Counted from the stretch's first letter, positions 38,301 to 52,955 are shown. The stretch is DNA of 64,000 bases from Himantopus leucocephalus (GCA_003993805.1 RSEF01000005.1:21948510-22012509), one strand, 5' to 3'. The notes: generated from the sequence alone by a model not told the origin. Numbers and translations: made by a program.

Positions 38301-40039
38301 AAGCCTGTGACTGTGTTGGCTTGATTATTATCCTGTAAATATGATCACCTGCACTGAGGTGCTCAGAGCAGCATGCCACCAAGGACTTAGACTTGTGGAG
38401 GTTTCACCATGTTTTAACGAGTTACTGAGTACAGCTGAGCAGAAATATTTTAACCCATTGCAAATGAAAGGTAAAATACCTCAGCCTAAATCTTTTCTAC
38501 TGAGAGTTAAGCTAAAAGAATTTATTTTGCATCCATTGTTCTCTGCTATGCCACAATACAGCTGTGTGTACCTAAGTCCTGTAACTCAGATGCCTGCACA
38601 GCACTGAGGGCCAATTGTCTTTGAGAAGATGTCTTATTTCATGAATTTTTTTCAGAAAAAGTTTCATGATCAAAATGTCACTGTAGAAATCAGTGCAATT
38701 TAGAAAAACTTAGGGCTCTTAGAGGGTTTTATACAGGTAGTGAGGGAAGGAATACATTTAAATTTACAGATCAAAGGACTTCATTGAAGAATATCCCTGA
38801 ATGCAAAGGTAGTAGCATTACTTTTGATGGTCTCTAACACAAATAAGTGTGTTTATTTATTATCACTTATTACAAAATGAAGACAAAATCTTTGCATACC
38901 TCTCTAGAAGTGAGATAACAACTTGGGGGGGAGGCCAAGGGGAAAAAAAAAGCCCTATATACTCAGTTGATAAAATTCAAGTTCAGAAAGACTGTTTCTC
39001 ATTAATAAGAGAAATATGCTTGTCATTTCACAGAAGAAAAATACTGCTTATATATGTTTAACCTCAGGCTTTTAAAATAGCCATTTCAGCAAGCTGTTCC
39101 CTCACATATGCTGACCTTGATCCTAACGACTCCAAGCTCTTTATGAGTAATCAACAGGCTGAACTCTAAATGAGAGTTAGGTTTTTCCCTAGTATATAGA
39201 TTATTTTCCCTAGTATGCAGCCCCCTAAAGAGAAAAACTGCTATTGTTCAACTGAGCACAATAATGACTATGTCTTAATTGGAAAAAAAAATCTCTCATA
39301 TATTGTCAGGTGCAGTTAACTTGTTGGAATTGTACATGGTGTAGACTTTACTCCAAAGTTAACTAACCAAAATCAGCCTTGTCCACACATATCCTCTCAT
39401 CTACCTAAACTGACTACAGTGATATAAATACCTTGTACCACTTTGTCTTCATTAGGATTTCAGATTTTATGTCCAAATTTACTTTTGCAATGGACACTGC
39501 AGCCTAAGTAGCAGTTTTGGAAAAGAAATGAGGAAGGACTAAAGGGAACCAAACCTTCAGAGTAAACATTGCCATCTGAGCTACAGCTATGACTTCCACC
39601 ATTCTCACTCTCAAAAAAAAAAAAAAGACTGAAATGAGATCTCTAACAACAGCTTATCTTACTGTCATGACCTGTATCCACCCAAAAGGTGAGACTTCGC
39701 ACCACACACATAAATGCCTTTCCAAGCACTCATGCAAAGAGAATCTCGCTATTAGCAAGTCACTGCAAATTTTTACTGCTGTATCCACACATTGTGTGAA
39801 GAGCTGTCACACGAATTCAGAGCCACTGACCCTTCTGTCTCAGGTATGACAGAGTCAGCTTTCAGGACACAGCATTATCCGCTCTTAATGTTTTCATGTG
39901 CTGTTGTTTAGCTACCCTATGACATTTTGTAGCAGGGATTTAATTTCCTAATTAATTTTTCTGAAATTCTACCAAATGGCTGTAAAAAAAAAAGCCTATG
40001 AAAAAGTTGACAGTTGCTGTTAAAGTTTAGAAGAGAGTA
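35304..40039. other. Unique sequence with a C-rich strip
   Basis: From about 37130 to 37560 the plus strand is notably rich in C and poor in G, with few CpGs (a CCGGCGG near 37508 is an exception), so it is not a CpG island. Frames of 112 codons (36978-37316, plus) and 79 codons (37132-37371, minus) both reflect that skew. Confidence 0.5.
37684..37707. other. Inverted repeat, 9-base arms and 6-base loop
   Basis: CAATATTAA, TTTAAT, TTAATATTG. It is AT-rich, so it could easily arise by chance in this composition. Confidence 0.6.
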
Positions 40040-40556
40040 TTGGGCCTGAACTGGTTTAAGTAGCAGGAGCTGCAGTGGTGTGGGAGAAGGGCATCAACTG
40101 ACCCATGCCAGTCAGAACCAATTCCAGATGGCTCCAGTACTGGTGTAAGCAACTTACTGAGCTCCAAAACCTCAACAGTGGGTGACCCATTCTGGAGCAG
40201 GGACACACCCAAGGGACTAAAGCCATGGGTGACCCAAGGAGCAGCAGACAAAACCAGTTCTGCGCTGACCCAGCCCCCTGCGCCACCCATCGCCTCCCCA
40301 AAGGAATTGGGGTGGACTGGGTGTAACAGGCAGCAAAAACCAAGGGAAGCTGAGCCTAGGAAGTGGCGAGGAGAGGTGTTTGAATTAAGCTGAGCCTGGG
40401 GAAGGTGGGGGACAGGTCTTTTCCTCAAGGTTTGCTTTGTTGTGCACATTTTTCTTTTTTCTGAATACTCAACTCAGAGATTAGAAGTTTGTGTTAGTTG
40501 GTAATAAGATACAGTAAAAATTCTTCAAGTTGATTCTGTTTTGCCCATGACAGAAT
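40040..40556 (+). mobile_element. Degenerate LTR-like repeat fragment (avian endogenous-retrovirus type)
   Basis: Several blocks in order recall a repeat widespread in bird genomes and usually filed as an endogenous-retrovirus LTR: GGGTGACCCATTCTGGAGCAGGG, a CCCCCTGCGCCACCCATCG block, an AAGCTGAGCCTGGGGAAGG block, a TTTGCTTTGTTGTGCAC block, TTGGTAATAAGATA and the closing TTCTGTTTTGCCCATGACAG near 40530-40552. It is GC-richer than its surroundings and shows internal similarity (CCCATGGGTGACCCAAGG-type units). No clean TG...CA ends, target duplication, primer-binding site or internal viral genes are visible, so at most a solo, eroded LTR piece remains. The 140-codon open frame on the other strand (40027-40449) is a by-product of its composition. 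The family name is from memory and unverified. Confidence 0.5.
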
Positions 40557-43500
40557 CCATAACACTGTATGTGCCTGACTACCAATCCATACTAACCCGT
40601 CTGCCCCTTGCAGTGAATCGGCCACCGGGATCACAGCTCACACGGTGTATAACACAGTGTGTAACTACATCAGTCATACAGACAACATATTCTTTGAAAA
40701 AGAAACACTGAGGTAGTTCTTTCCCAAAAAGCTCATGTATTGCATTTTTCAAACCTGATATTTAAATTACTTTTTAAAAGACTATTTTTCTTAGTGCTGA
40801 CTATTTAGAAAGGCATATTTTCCCTAAACAAACTCATCCTTGATCCCTGTTTAATTCACAATTACTGGCATTTCTGAAATTAGTGAACACCTACAATTCA
40901 ATGGCCTCGTTGAGCTATTCCAGGTTTAGAAGAGGGAGCTGATTTCTCATCTGTCACTCATCATCACCATTAAATTCTGCTTGAGCATCTTCATTGATTC
41001 TGCATCTGGAATTTTGCATACTAAGTAAATTTTATTACAAAATCAGGTTCTGCTCTCCAGTGTAACTGTGAGAAAATAACACGTAAGAGGCAAGGAAACC
41101 ATTTTAACTGTAGACTCACTTCAGTAATAAAATTCAAAGTCTCACAGGCTTCCTGGGGGATTACTGTTTAGATCAAGTGTGTTTTGGCAGACTTATGCAT
41201 TTAATCAGCCCCAAAGAACCAAACTCTCCCTTAAAATACACTTCTCCTTGCTATATGGAGCCAAAAATTCCAGAGAGATTTATTTGCAGTCTGGACTTGT
41301 GGAATACTAGAATACAGTTTAGAGGGGTTTGTATTTCCGGAAGAGACAAAGACATTTAGATAGTCATGAAAACGGACCTTTGCTGTACATTACCCCAAAA
41401 AAGTATTTTGTTTCCCTACCTAGTCAAGAAGAATGTATATATAAACTGTATAGAAATCAATTGACAAGTTATAAAATACAGTGCTTTCTGCATCTATTTC
41501 TCACCTCTCTATTAATTTGTAATTATCTGGTCTTATATTTCTGTAAACATCTTGAAAATATTACCCTTATTGTTTCTTGAAAAGAGACAGATGCTGGTAA
41601 CTGAAAATGGCTAGTGAAGAACTGGGAGCTGATGAGCTTGAATAACTTAACTAAGTTGCAGAGTACTTTGTAGGGCGTTCAGGAAAAAAGCTTGGATTTT
41701 CTAAGGTCCAATTCCTTGCTTAAGTACAAAACCATCCACATTGTAGCTTCACTCTGTTGCAATGCTATCGGTGGCATAGCATCTGTTTGCAGAGACAAAG
41801 GCCTACCTTATCAAAGGTTTTCAGGCATGTACCTTCTAATTAGTTGCCTAACTCTCAATGAAATTAATAGGATATAAACACCTAAGGAATATAAGGTGCT
41901 TTACCTACAGCCCTCTCCTTAAAGAATCTGAGTACAAAGAACAGTCATTATAATTATCAATCAGATGATGAATGCCCAGGTAAGAAACGTGGCCTTGTCA
42001 AGTGTAAGTGAAGTCCTTTAAGTACACTTTGTTATGTGAGTGAAGAGGCTGCACATATGTAGCAGTAAAGCCTGGCCACAGTTATAAAGACTTTCCTCTT
42101 TAATCTGCAGTTAAAAGCAACTTGATTTAACACTACAATAGCAACCAGTTATCTCCAGGCTCTCCTATGCCTGCGAGCAACCCTGTCACTATCTCCACTT
42201 ATCAGAGGCACAACACTGGATTAGAAGAATCTGTTGGTCTGACCAAGCACAGCTATTCTTGCGTTCTGTGTTTTCTTTCAGTATTTGATACTCCAATCTG
42301 CCTGGGGATTCCTATGCACTTGAGGGTCTACACATTAGTGTGAAAGGACCTAGGGTCCAAAGGAGAGCTTGCTTAATGTAGACTTCAGCAGTGACAGACA
42401 TCTAAGTCATGAGATGTCCAGAAGAAGTTGACTGAAACACTCTAAGGTACGTTGCCTTGTTTTTCGTTATTATCACAGCTAACACTGAACTGTTTGGTTA
42501 ACTTTGATTAAGTTCCAAGACATCTTAAAAAAGATCACAGCAGTCAGACTTACACTGCATTTTTTTGCCAATGTCTTCCATGTTTCCCATTCCATCCACA
42601 TTTCCAGGCACCAAATGATATTTTTGTCTCTATATTGCTCCCATGTCAGAAGGTCCTCATTTGCAAATGGCAAGCTCTCTACAGGGCAGCAGGCTCAAGT
42701 TTGGCAAATTGTCAATCTTCAGGTTATCCCCCACCTTCTGACACTAAAATCTTACCTTCATCAGAGAGCTTTCGTTTCCCTCCGTACTTACAGGAGATAG
42801 AAGCTCTCATATTCCCCCTAACAACAGGTTTTCATCTTCTTTATGCTCACAATAGATTTCAGCTCTTGTCCCTCCAGCCCTGCAATTCCCCTAATTATCT
42901 TTCAATGGTGCTAAGAGCTCCCACATCTATCAGTCCCAGTCACCGTCACAGTTCAGCATCACTGCATCAGCTATCTACCCTCCAGAGAGTTTACGGCACT
43001 GACTTGGGGAACCATTTCACACAGCCAAGTGCATTATTAAATAAGCCTCTCTCTTCTCATTCTAAGCAACTCCTGCATGCCACTTCCAGCTGTCCCCCTT
43101 GCTCTTTGTAGTCCTGGTACTACACAATTGATTTCTAAAGGTGTTACACCCCTCACAGAGTTGGTATCAAATATGACACACCCCATTTAACGAATCTTGA
43201 TAACTTCAAGGTATGTTTCTCCATTCTTCCTCTTCTCGTGAATTTCTACTTGCTGCACAAATTCTGTTGTGCCCTGTAACCAGTATTGTGGGTTTTATTT
43301 TAAAACGTCACGGTACCTTTATGAAAACTACAGGTGGATTTGAAACACCCTGCTACCACTAGCCTGTTAATTTGATGCAGTATTCAGACTTAAGCGTTTG
43401 CCTTACAGTGACAGGTGAAGTTACCTGTGTCCCTTTAATGTACACACTCTGCAAATGATTAAGGGAAAACATATAAACAGTCCCAGCAAATCCCTGGAAT

Positions 43501-46500
43501 AACTCATGTACATAAAGTTACTCATGGATGTAATGATTTGTAGAAAGAAGACCATATTTTATAGATTAGGACCGTTTCACAGAATGCCTGGAACTGTTTT
43601 GAGCCATGGGATGTTAAACTATATCAATACGTTATTGGTTTTTAAAGAGTTGAAAAGAGAAGGAAATTACTGTAAATCAAATAAAATGTTTCTGAAGGCC
43701 ATTATTTTAAACTTATTTGATCACTCAATCAGATAACTCTGACAGGATGCTGAGTAGAAAGCTTTCTTTTTCAGGCTGTCCTTAATGTTTCACACATATT
43801 TCCAAGTATATTGTTTTAAATTATGAAATGTAGTTTCTCCAAGAGGAACAGTGATTTTTCTTCTTCAAGTTGATCAATAACAAATGATGAGTTTCATTTA
43901 GTGGAAGAGGTGGAGTCTACTATTTCTCTTGTATTCCTTTTTTTATTTTGCTTTCTTGCTTACTGTTACACACATATGAACACATACATGAAGGGGCAAA
44001 CAGAAGACCGACAGGTTAACTTTGTTCTATCCTGCTGCATTTAGTACTCTCAGTATTCTTCCAAAACCAGAAGCTTTTACTGATTTCTGATAGTACCTGT
44101 AAGTGTTAAAATGATTGCTATTAATGACTGGCAACATGTAACTGAGCTATAAGAGTTAGGACTGAAAGTATTTTTCAGTTCTATTCCCAGTATTATTAGT
44201 TCAGCGTGTATAACTTCTTGAGGTATCTCTTCTACTTTTAACTTTTCCCAGCTGTATTTTACTCCACTGGGTTGCTCATAGAGTTAATTCTTTAAGCCTT
44301 GACCCTTTAAGCACAGGGAAATCTGTGGAAAGACTCCCATCAACTTCAGTGTGTATTCAGTAGACAATTGATACTTTTTTTAAAGTGCTTTGTGATCTTT
44401 AGTTGACAGGTGACATTTAAACAAAAAATGTTATAAATTTGTTTGTTTTCCCTTTCTTTGTTATTGGTGTTTCATGCTATATATCAAAGAATGACCTCAC
44501 ATAACAGAGGAAAATAAATTTTAAAAAGAAGCAAGCACAAGACTAGAATCTATTGCTTTATCTATATATGCCAGCATTAAATCACAAAGGGTATGTTAGC
44601 ACAGGATAGATCCTGGTTTTTTACATACCAAACATTTTGAGAGCTTGATAGTCTTCTTTGCCTTGTCCATGAACTATTCTAATATTTACTTAAATATTAA
44701 GTAAATATTTAGCTAGCTCAGAATAATTTTTGTTATATTATAATTAGAAAATACTGGGAAAATATTTGGGGAAAAGCATACAGTCTTACATGGTGAGGAG
44801 TAGCCTGAGATGCATAATTCCCAAAACAATCATTCTTTTGGGGACTTTCATACTATGGCATTTGCAATGGTGAAACTTGCACACTGATAAATATAGCCAG
44901 GAATAATATGTGAGTTCTTTAAAACCAATATTTTTATAGTATCATTACACACAACCTAGTGTGAGGGACCTGAGTGGTCCCAAGACCATGGGCAGAGAGC
45001 AGGTGTTGCAGATGAGGTGGCCAGGGCAATCAAAGCCTATGGATGCTCTCAGAGCCCTAGCACTCAGCACTCTCAGAGAGGCAAGAATCACAAGTCTTCA
45101 ATCCATCCCATGTGAAAGGGATGGTGGAATTGTTCCAACAACAGGAAAAGAAATAGCTTTTTGACCTGGGATATATTTCCCACATATGCACAACTGTGTA
45201 TCTAGCTTGTGTAGGCATAGCTGAGCTACTCTAAAGCTAGTTAAGAAAAGGGAGTGAGGAGACAAAATCTGCTGATGATAGTAAATAATTCATGTACACT
45301 GGCTTCTGCAAGCAGAGCAGGCCTAGCAGCATGCAGTTTAGCTTGGGCTAAGAGCCCAAACATTAACTCAGGTTGGATAACTTTACAGCAAGCACTGATT
45401 TCTCAGCTTCCACAGCTAAAGTGGCCATCAGTACCAAAGCAAGCGTGCTTAATACTAATGCAGGGTTATTGGTGCCGAATGGCATTCACAGGAGTACCCA
45501 ATTTTTTCTGATTCTTTTTTAATCCAGGACTAGGAAGTAGTTCTTACTGTTTATCTTGTTGGCTCAGATTATCCCTCACTCCCTAATGTTTTGGGACTTC
45601 TTGGTCATTTCCAGGCCATCTTCTCCTAGTCTATCTTAAAGATGAAGTCCATGACCATCATGGATGAGTGCTGAACATGCTCTTAGGGTTCATAACTGCA
45701 AGTTGTCACAGCTGTTCAGGATACACCTGAGGAGTCTATAGCTCCTCTCCTTTCTTGTCTCTGCCTCTGCAATTGCATCACACATACATTTGGGTATTGC
45801 TTGAAGTAGAAATAGCTGTACAGTTATATAGCCATGCCCATCTCTTCGCATTTGGATTAGGGCAGCATTCCGGCCTGACATACAGCTTCCCAACTGCCCT
45901 CAGACTTTTCTCTCTGGCTGTGAGATTTCTGCAGTTAGGAAATATTCTTCCTTTTTTTTGCTGCAGAAACTACTTTAGGTTCTGTAAACACCAAAGCCCC
46001 ATATATTCTCAGTGGTGAACATTTCTTCTAAGAGCAGAAGCTTTTGACATGACAATTGCATTAAAAAAAAAAAAAAAGAAAGAAACAATACGAATTCTAT
46101 TCGTATTCACTGAGAAATATACACTGAGAAAAATATCATTACTGTTTGATAGACAAAACGGTAAAATTTCAGATTTTGTGGTCTTTTTCCTTTGGAGAAG
46201 ACACCTATTAACACAGTATATTTCATTGATGCAGTCCTGTTTATTTGCAAAGACCATGAACCTGACCATAGAAGGAAACAGACAATAAGAGGCAATTTAT
46301 TTGCTCCCTCTTTCAAAGCAGGAGCGTTCAGAAGTTCTTTTACTTTCCCACTTGACTTTTTCTGGGCCAGATTACCATCCTTTCTCTTACTCTCTCCGTG
46401 GCTTTTTGCTGCATTTTCTGTTTGCTTCACCCAATGACTGGTACTCACATCACCAAAGGGCATCAAAACTCTCCTTTTATGTGCAGTTTATTATGCAGTT

Positions 46501-49500
46501 AATAAGTACAGATATTCTTGGTATTCTTACATAAACTTTTTGTCTATGTACACATGAAAATGCCATAAAACTCTTGGATTCTCAGTTTTCAAGAGCACTA
46601 ACTCAATTTATTGTTCACTAAATCTACCTAGAAGGCAGGTGTTTTTCTAGCTCTTAAAATGTTCCATTTCTTGTGGAGGCTCTTGACTGGGTGATAAATC
46701 TGGGCCTATTCCAAAAACCTAGATGCTGAAGGAGGAATTAAGTTTTCACTGTTACTTAATTCTGTCTACTAGAATTTGTGCTCACTACTTACTGTTTATA
46801 ATTTACTTGCCTTAAGTAGCTTTTCCTGTTATTCAGTGTCTCTGACATTAGATTACTTTTACAAAATGTTTCCTGACATATTATTCAATCCTTAACCTTA
46901 TAATAATTGTGTTTCTTTTTAACCTTCTCTTAACATCACTTACCATTTTTTTACCCCTAGCACCTATTGCTGCATGGTAATTTTCTCTGAAGTATGTCTG
47001 TTCTTTTCTCTCCTGCCAAAATTATATTCTGCAGCCAGTTCCCTGAAATACAGTGTTAATATAAATTTTGCAATGTTTCTCTAGCCATGGAGCAGATCCC
47101 ATTTGAAGTTTTTACTAATAGTCCATTCTCCTTCGAAAAAAAAAAGCTTTTTCTTTTTTTTTTGAAAACTACTACCTCCATTTTTAAGATCAATTTTAAG
47201 TAACTATAGGAGCAGGTAAGATTGTGGAGTACTACAGAGATAGGAAAAGGCAAACAGAAATTAACAGTAGTCTGAAAATTTTCTCAAAGTGAGTTTGGAA
47301 CATTGAAAAGGCAAATTAGTACAAAATATGTTAAGTTTGAATTTGGGCAGAGTTTGCACTCGTTTTCTCATAAGTTTGGCTCCGTCACTGATTTTCACAA
47401 GTCTACAATGTGATTAGGGCATCCATGGATCATTATTCATTGTCAAGACTCTGGATTAGAGCTCTGGTCCAATTTTCAGAAAAAAAGATCCAGTTTTAAC
47501 TTTAGTTTCACTTGAGATTGAAATGTTTACTTCTAGACTCAGGCAAGCTACAGTACATTGAAAATTCAAGAATGAAGTAGACATTAATGTCAGCATTACT
47601 TCTACATAATAGAGTAATTGAAAATTCACTTTGCATGTAAATGTTTCTCTTGTATTACTTATCATTTTAAACTATTAAGGAATATGGGTCCTGTAAAAGA
47701 TGATACATAAAACCAAGTGTTATTGTTGTAGTATTATTTTATATAATCTCCAGCTGAAGAAGTGTTTCTGATGTTCAGTCTACATCCTAACTCTTCAAAA
47801 TCTTTGTTGTCACAATGTAAGAACTTATGTGCTCTTTTCTGGAAACTCTTTTAATTATTTGCAACATTTAATTGGGTCTTATCACATTTCTTTCATTGTA
47901 CCTATTTGTGAAAACTTATAAAAGGAAAAAAAATTGCCGTATTTTTAAAATGGATCTGTATGTGCACTTACTACAGCCAAATATCTACATTTCTACTAGA
48001 GTCTTTTTAAAGGTGAAGGTCAGGGATATCATCTTATAATAGGAGATGATAAAGAGGACTCATATTAAAACAACCTAGCCGTGTTCATTCTTTCATGCTA
48101 CTATGACTCATGAGACCATAAGATGTCTAGTTCATATCTGTTTGAAATATCTACTACCACCTGAGGCAGCTACTGTAACTTGTGGACCTTCTTATTGCAG
48201 AGATATTACTTTCTTTGACCTCCTGTCTTGTTTTGCTGATATTGACAAGCACCTGAGTGTTACTGAACAGCCACAAGATTGAGAAGGAACTGCCCCTGTG
48301 GCTCAGTGCAAGAATTTGGGGCTCAACACAAGCATCTGGGGACTGTGAAAGTGGCAAGAGCCGCCTCTGAAGTTCTTCTTCCTCCGTTAGGACAGTTATT
48401 GGAAGCCAGTTGGCTTCGTAGATCATTGTTGCTTAACCTCAGGTCAGTGATATCTTCACTTTATCTTAAGACAGGGTGAACACCCTGTGGACTGTTCTCA
48501 AAAGGAAACCACTGATGAATAGTGAAAGAAGCAGAGGGGAGCATCCCCCTCCGTTCTGCTGCCACGTTCTGAGCTTGACCTTGCTGCTGACTTGTTTTGT
48601 TACAATGAAAGTGGTAGTAACACTTTCCATTGAATTTATGAATTAGAAGATAAAGAGTTCTTTTCTACCTTCTACAGGTCATTGGAATAACTTAAGAGAA
48701 ATACAATTGTTCTATCCTTGTTACACACCATAGGCCTTTTTTTTTTTTCCATTTGGTGTCATTAGTTTTCAGAGCAACTTTATAACACTGGGAAAAAGAA
48801 TAAGCACAGCTAACACAAAACAAAATGCATGAGCCAGGGGCTGAGAAGAGGGAAAAATATGGATGTTTCCAGGACAGTCGAGTTGGCAAGTATCTGCTAT
48901 AAAACTTTTGTAGCATCTGCAGTTCTGCACGTTCCCAGCAGAGGGGGAAAGAAGCTACACCATGGCAAGACATTTGCATATAAAATCTAGTGTGATGTGC
49001 TATGAAGGGGGAGGAAAGTGTTAGTTAGAATAAAAATTCAGACCAGGGGCATAAAATTCCTGCATTTGCATTTTCCCATATATAATTGGGCTTAGCTGAA
49101 AGTAAAATATGATAACTTTGGTCAAGTATGCATAGAACTGAGGACCTGGCATATATGTATGATACAAACGTGAAATAAGCATTTTAAAGCTACTGGCAGA
49201 AAAGAATTGCTTCTACTGAACCTAGCTCTACTGAGTTATGCACAAGTACTTTATCCATGTATGCATTTTACCCTGACAGTATGCTTCCAGATTTTTAATT
49301 TGTCCCTTTACAAATTAAAATTCTCTTGTATCATGTATATGAATGTTTTAGTCTTAGACTACATTCTTTCTTTACTGCAATGGAATCATAGTATCCATTG
49401 CTTTCACATTTTCTTCCTTTCAAATCCATTAGTCCTTCAATAGCCCTTCCTTACTTCTTCCCAGGACCAGTATGTCCAGTATTATTCCTCCAATCCCTTT

Positions 49501-52500
49501 CCCAGGCATTGTTATTTAGGTTTTAAATTCCCTACATCTTTTCTCAACAAATAGTGGGACCTGTGCCAAAAACTTCCAGACGAATTATTAAGGGATGTTC
49601 CCTTAGCTATTTATTGGTTTTGGTCAGAAAAGGAAAAGTATGTCCCTGATTCCAGGTCTGTAATACCTGTATTCCTCTAGTGTTCAAGAGAAATAAAGTG
49701 CTCTTAAATTTTTAGGTAAATATCCATCCTATTTTAATCTTTCCTTTTTGCTCAATCACAATTACATTCTGTGTTTTCTCTATGCCATGATTTAACTCTG
49801 ATTATGAAATACTGTGGCAACCTTCCCACTCCCTGAATAAGCACAAAAGATTATTCCAAACACAATACATGATGCAATATTTGTGTTTCAGCAATCAGAA
49901 CCTGATAAGGCTGTCTTTAAAAAGCCATGAACCATGTGCTCTTACAGAAGCTCTCCTAAACACACCTGGGTTAATGCATTCAAATCCTGACCTGTGAGAA
50001 GATTAAAAACATCATTTTTACATTCTGTGTGACCTGAAGACTTGAAATCAAATGGCTACAATGGAAAATGCATCATGCTTTTTCATGCTTCTTATGTATC
50101 AAGACATCCTGTATCCTCTAAACTAAAGAAAATGCTTCGTTTTTGATAAACAGGTAATACCCATCTGAACACCTAAAGAAATTCTTGTTTCTGTATCTGG
50201 TCTCCCGGAAAACCTTAAACACATACATGCACATGACACTGCACAGCCTGAAAAGTCAGTCAGTCTTAATGTTTTCAGCAGGGTCCACTCCAGGGACCCT
50301 GAAAGGTAAATTGGCTCCCCATTCTTTTCCAGCACTCCTGCTATTCTTCAAGCAAGTTCAAAACCTCATACTGATAAAAGGCAATTGTCACATATGGTAA
50401 CACCTATTATCTTCCCAACATCCAGATGAGGGTACTAGCTTTTTACATGGTGAAGTAAAACAGAGCGGGAGGAAGAGAGAAAAACATATACCGTCTTCTA
50501 AGTTGAAGAAAAATGAAAATACATGGGGCAGAAGCAGTTTGTTCTTAAAAATACTGATCAGTCAGTAGGCAAAACACAGCTCTGTCACCCTCCTAGTCTG
50601 TCTAATGAAACCTCATCCAATTTTTTTATGGAGTTTGTTTCTTCGGTTTCTAATTAACACTTGTATCTGGGGGTTTAATCACAAGATTCGCCCTTTCTTA
50701 GGCAAGTAGCTGGGTTATAGACCTGTGATACCAGTTCTTATCTAGCTCAGCAGGTCTGATTATGTTTGTGCCCTGTAAACCTGTTCCCTTCAGGACTGTA
50801 CAATAGTAATCAACGGCTAAATTGTACCTGCCCTAAGTGAAATATTTTTTGCTTAGAACAGAAGCATTTCTGGGGAAAAAGAGATAAAACACTACAACAG
50901 AAGTAGCCCCAATTTCTTTAGATATTCTCTTCAAAATTTCTCTTTCAGCATGTTTTTCAGAGGGTATGTAATATCTCACCTCATTTCATAAGGCTTTTGG
51001 CTCTTTAGCATTCAACAGAGACATGCTCCCAGACTTGGAAAACAAACCAGCAGCGGAATTTTCACTGGAAACTGGAAGGTAGCTGTGGCCATTCTGACTT
51101 CCCACAGCCTCTCAAAACGACGGGTCAATAAGCAGTCATAGAAGATGCAATATACAGTACCTTCCATCTCTGATGCCATCACACAAAGCTAACAATGCTC
51201 ATAAAAAATGCTGCCTCTCAGTATTCTTAATGTTATTACATATAGTTCTGCTTCTGTCATACAGGGGCTACCTATAAGAGGGACGGAGATAACCACAGCA
51301 CATGGAATTCTATTTATGAGGTATGAGATGCAAGGTCTTACCCAGGGTGGCTGATAAGAACACAAATACACAAAATCACAAGTATATGTGTATATTGCAT
51401 TGCCTCTAGGCAGAGCCCTTGGTGTGCATCAGGTGGCTCTGGTCAGCTTCAGTTAATTTGGATCACTCAGTAGAACAAAGATGATAAGGAACAAATTTAT
51501 CTTCTATTAATATCTAAAGCAAACAAACAACCGGAAAGCTTCTGGTTCTTCCAATCTGCTTGCATCCAAATGGTAAGTTACCCTGCCACTGTCCTTTCTA
51601 AAAGTAACTCATTTTACCATTCATTTCCATGGTATGGATATAGCAGGATAAGCCTAGCATCCCACAGTATCACACTGGAAATCTCTGTAGGTTTGCATCC
51701 CTCTCCACATTCTCATATCCTTAAGTGCTAAGATATCCTATGCCAATCTGCTCACTGAGGACTTGGCATATGAAATCATCACAGCTTTTTCCTGGACAAC
51801 TTCTCTGTCATCAGGCTGGGTTACTTGAGACACGAGAAATCTGAGTCCTCACTTACAAGGGTATAGAGCAGGTCTGAATGCATAATCTATCACAGGTAAA
51901 TGGAGAAAGGTAAACCCTAGCAATGTAGTGACAGTTATATTTTACCTCCCTAAAGGCTGTATCCATTATTAGGAATACCATGTGTGCAGAATTAATATGT
52001 TCCCATCAGCAGCTTTTGTCTCTGCCCTATAAAAACAACACACCTCTGTTCACCTTCAAGTGGACCTTAGAATAAATATTATAGTTGGGAGCTATAGCAC
52101 CTCTCCTCCTCAGGGCTGTAGCTTTCCACCTCCTGGTATCTGTGGCTTCACCACAGAAAGACATAAAGGGCCTTCCTGATTGTGTTGCAGATATTGTGCA
52201 GCGTGGTAGCAGGAACATCACTAAGCAGCATGTCTTATAAACACCCATGGGGATGCTTAAGTAGCTGAGAGGTCTAGTGAGACTGGTGAGGTAGGGCGGA
52301 GTGTATGTGCTAGAAAACTCCTTTTAATGGGGCCCAAAAAGCAAGTCATACAGTTTATCCAAATTTGTTTCTCCTCGGGTGTGGCGCAGACATGCCAAAG
52401 ATAAACTAAAAGCTATGGTGTGGACACACCTTACACATGCTAGTCTGTATATTGAATTTGGAAAGAATTTCCAAGGAGTATACCTGCAGCTGTATTGCAG

Positions 52501-52799
52501 AAATCTAGCTGTTTAGCTTCAACCTCCCATGTCTGAGTATTTTCAATATTATTACACTTTAGTAATACGTAGATGTTATTAGAACCTGAGAAAAATAGAG
52601 TGGCAGAATTTGACCAACTGGATATACTGAACGGATCTGATGAAGATAATAAGCAAACATAGCCTCTGAGGATTTAAAAATTCAAACAGCTTTCACTTTC
52701 ATTGACATCTGGCCTGTCTGGTTCCAGTTGGGAAGAAGTGATGAAATAATGCTGAAAAGACCTAGTTTCTTCCCTCTCAGTACTTCTAACTTCAACCAT
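40557..52799. other. Unique sequence, T-rich on the plus strand, no gene seen
   Basis: The longest frame is 42635-43111 (plus, 158 codons), rich in serine, proline and leucine from a C/T-rich strand, without any domain I recognise. Overlapping frames on both strands at 46009-46534 cancel out as evidence. A run of fifteen A bases lies at 46063-46077. Confidence 0.5.
44681..44709. other. Perfect inverted repeat, 13-base arms and 3-base loop
   Basis: AATATTTACTTAA, then ATA, then TTAAGTAAATATT. The arms are fully complementary, so the site could extrude as a short AT-rich hairpin. It lies in AT-rich DNA without flanking mobile-element signs. Confidence 0.85.
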
Positions 52800-52955
52800 G
52801 CATATAGAATTGCACTAAAACTCATTATTCTTCACATAATCTTTAAAGAAATAGCCTATTTCACAGTTTTTAATTGCATGAAAGTTAAGATTTTGGAATG
52901 TGTTTTTGTTTATTAAGTAACATTATTTCAACCCTTCAACAAAAAGCACCCAATA
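52800..52955 (+). repeat. Old direct repeat, copy A
   Basis: This shares an ordered set of blocks with 53495-53660: AGAATTG, then TTCACA(A)TAATCTTTAAAGAAATAG, then GTTAAGATTTTGGAATGTG and a fading ATTAA...CATT tail. Block spacing is nearly kept (57 versus 63 bases between the two strongest blocks). The copies differ by substitutions and small indels, so the duplication or insertion is old. It could be a local duplication or two copies of an unrecognised interspersed repeat. Confidence 0.7.

Noticed and set aside
40027..40449. 140-codon open frame (minus strand)
   Set aside because: It lies antisense to the LTR-like fragment, and a second minus frame (40056-40343) is open over the same bases.
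42635..43111. 158-codon open frame (plus strand)
   Set aside because: Ser/Pro/Leu-rich from a C/T-biased strand, overlapped by another open plus-strand frame (42504-42800), and without any recognised family.
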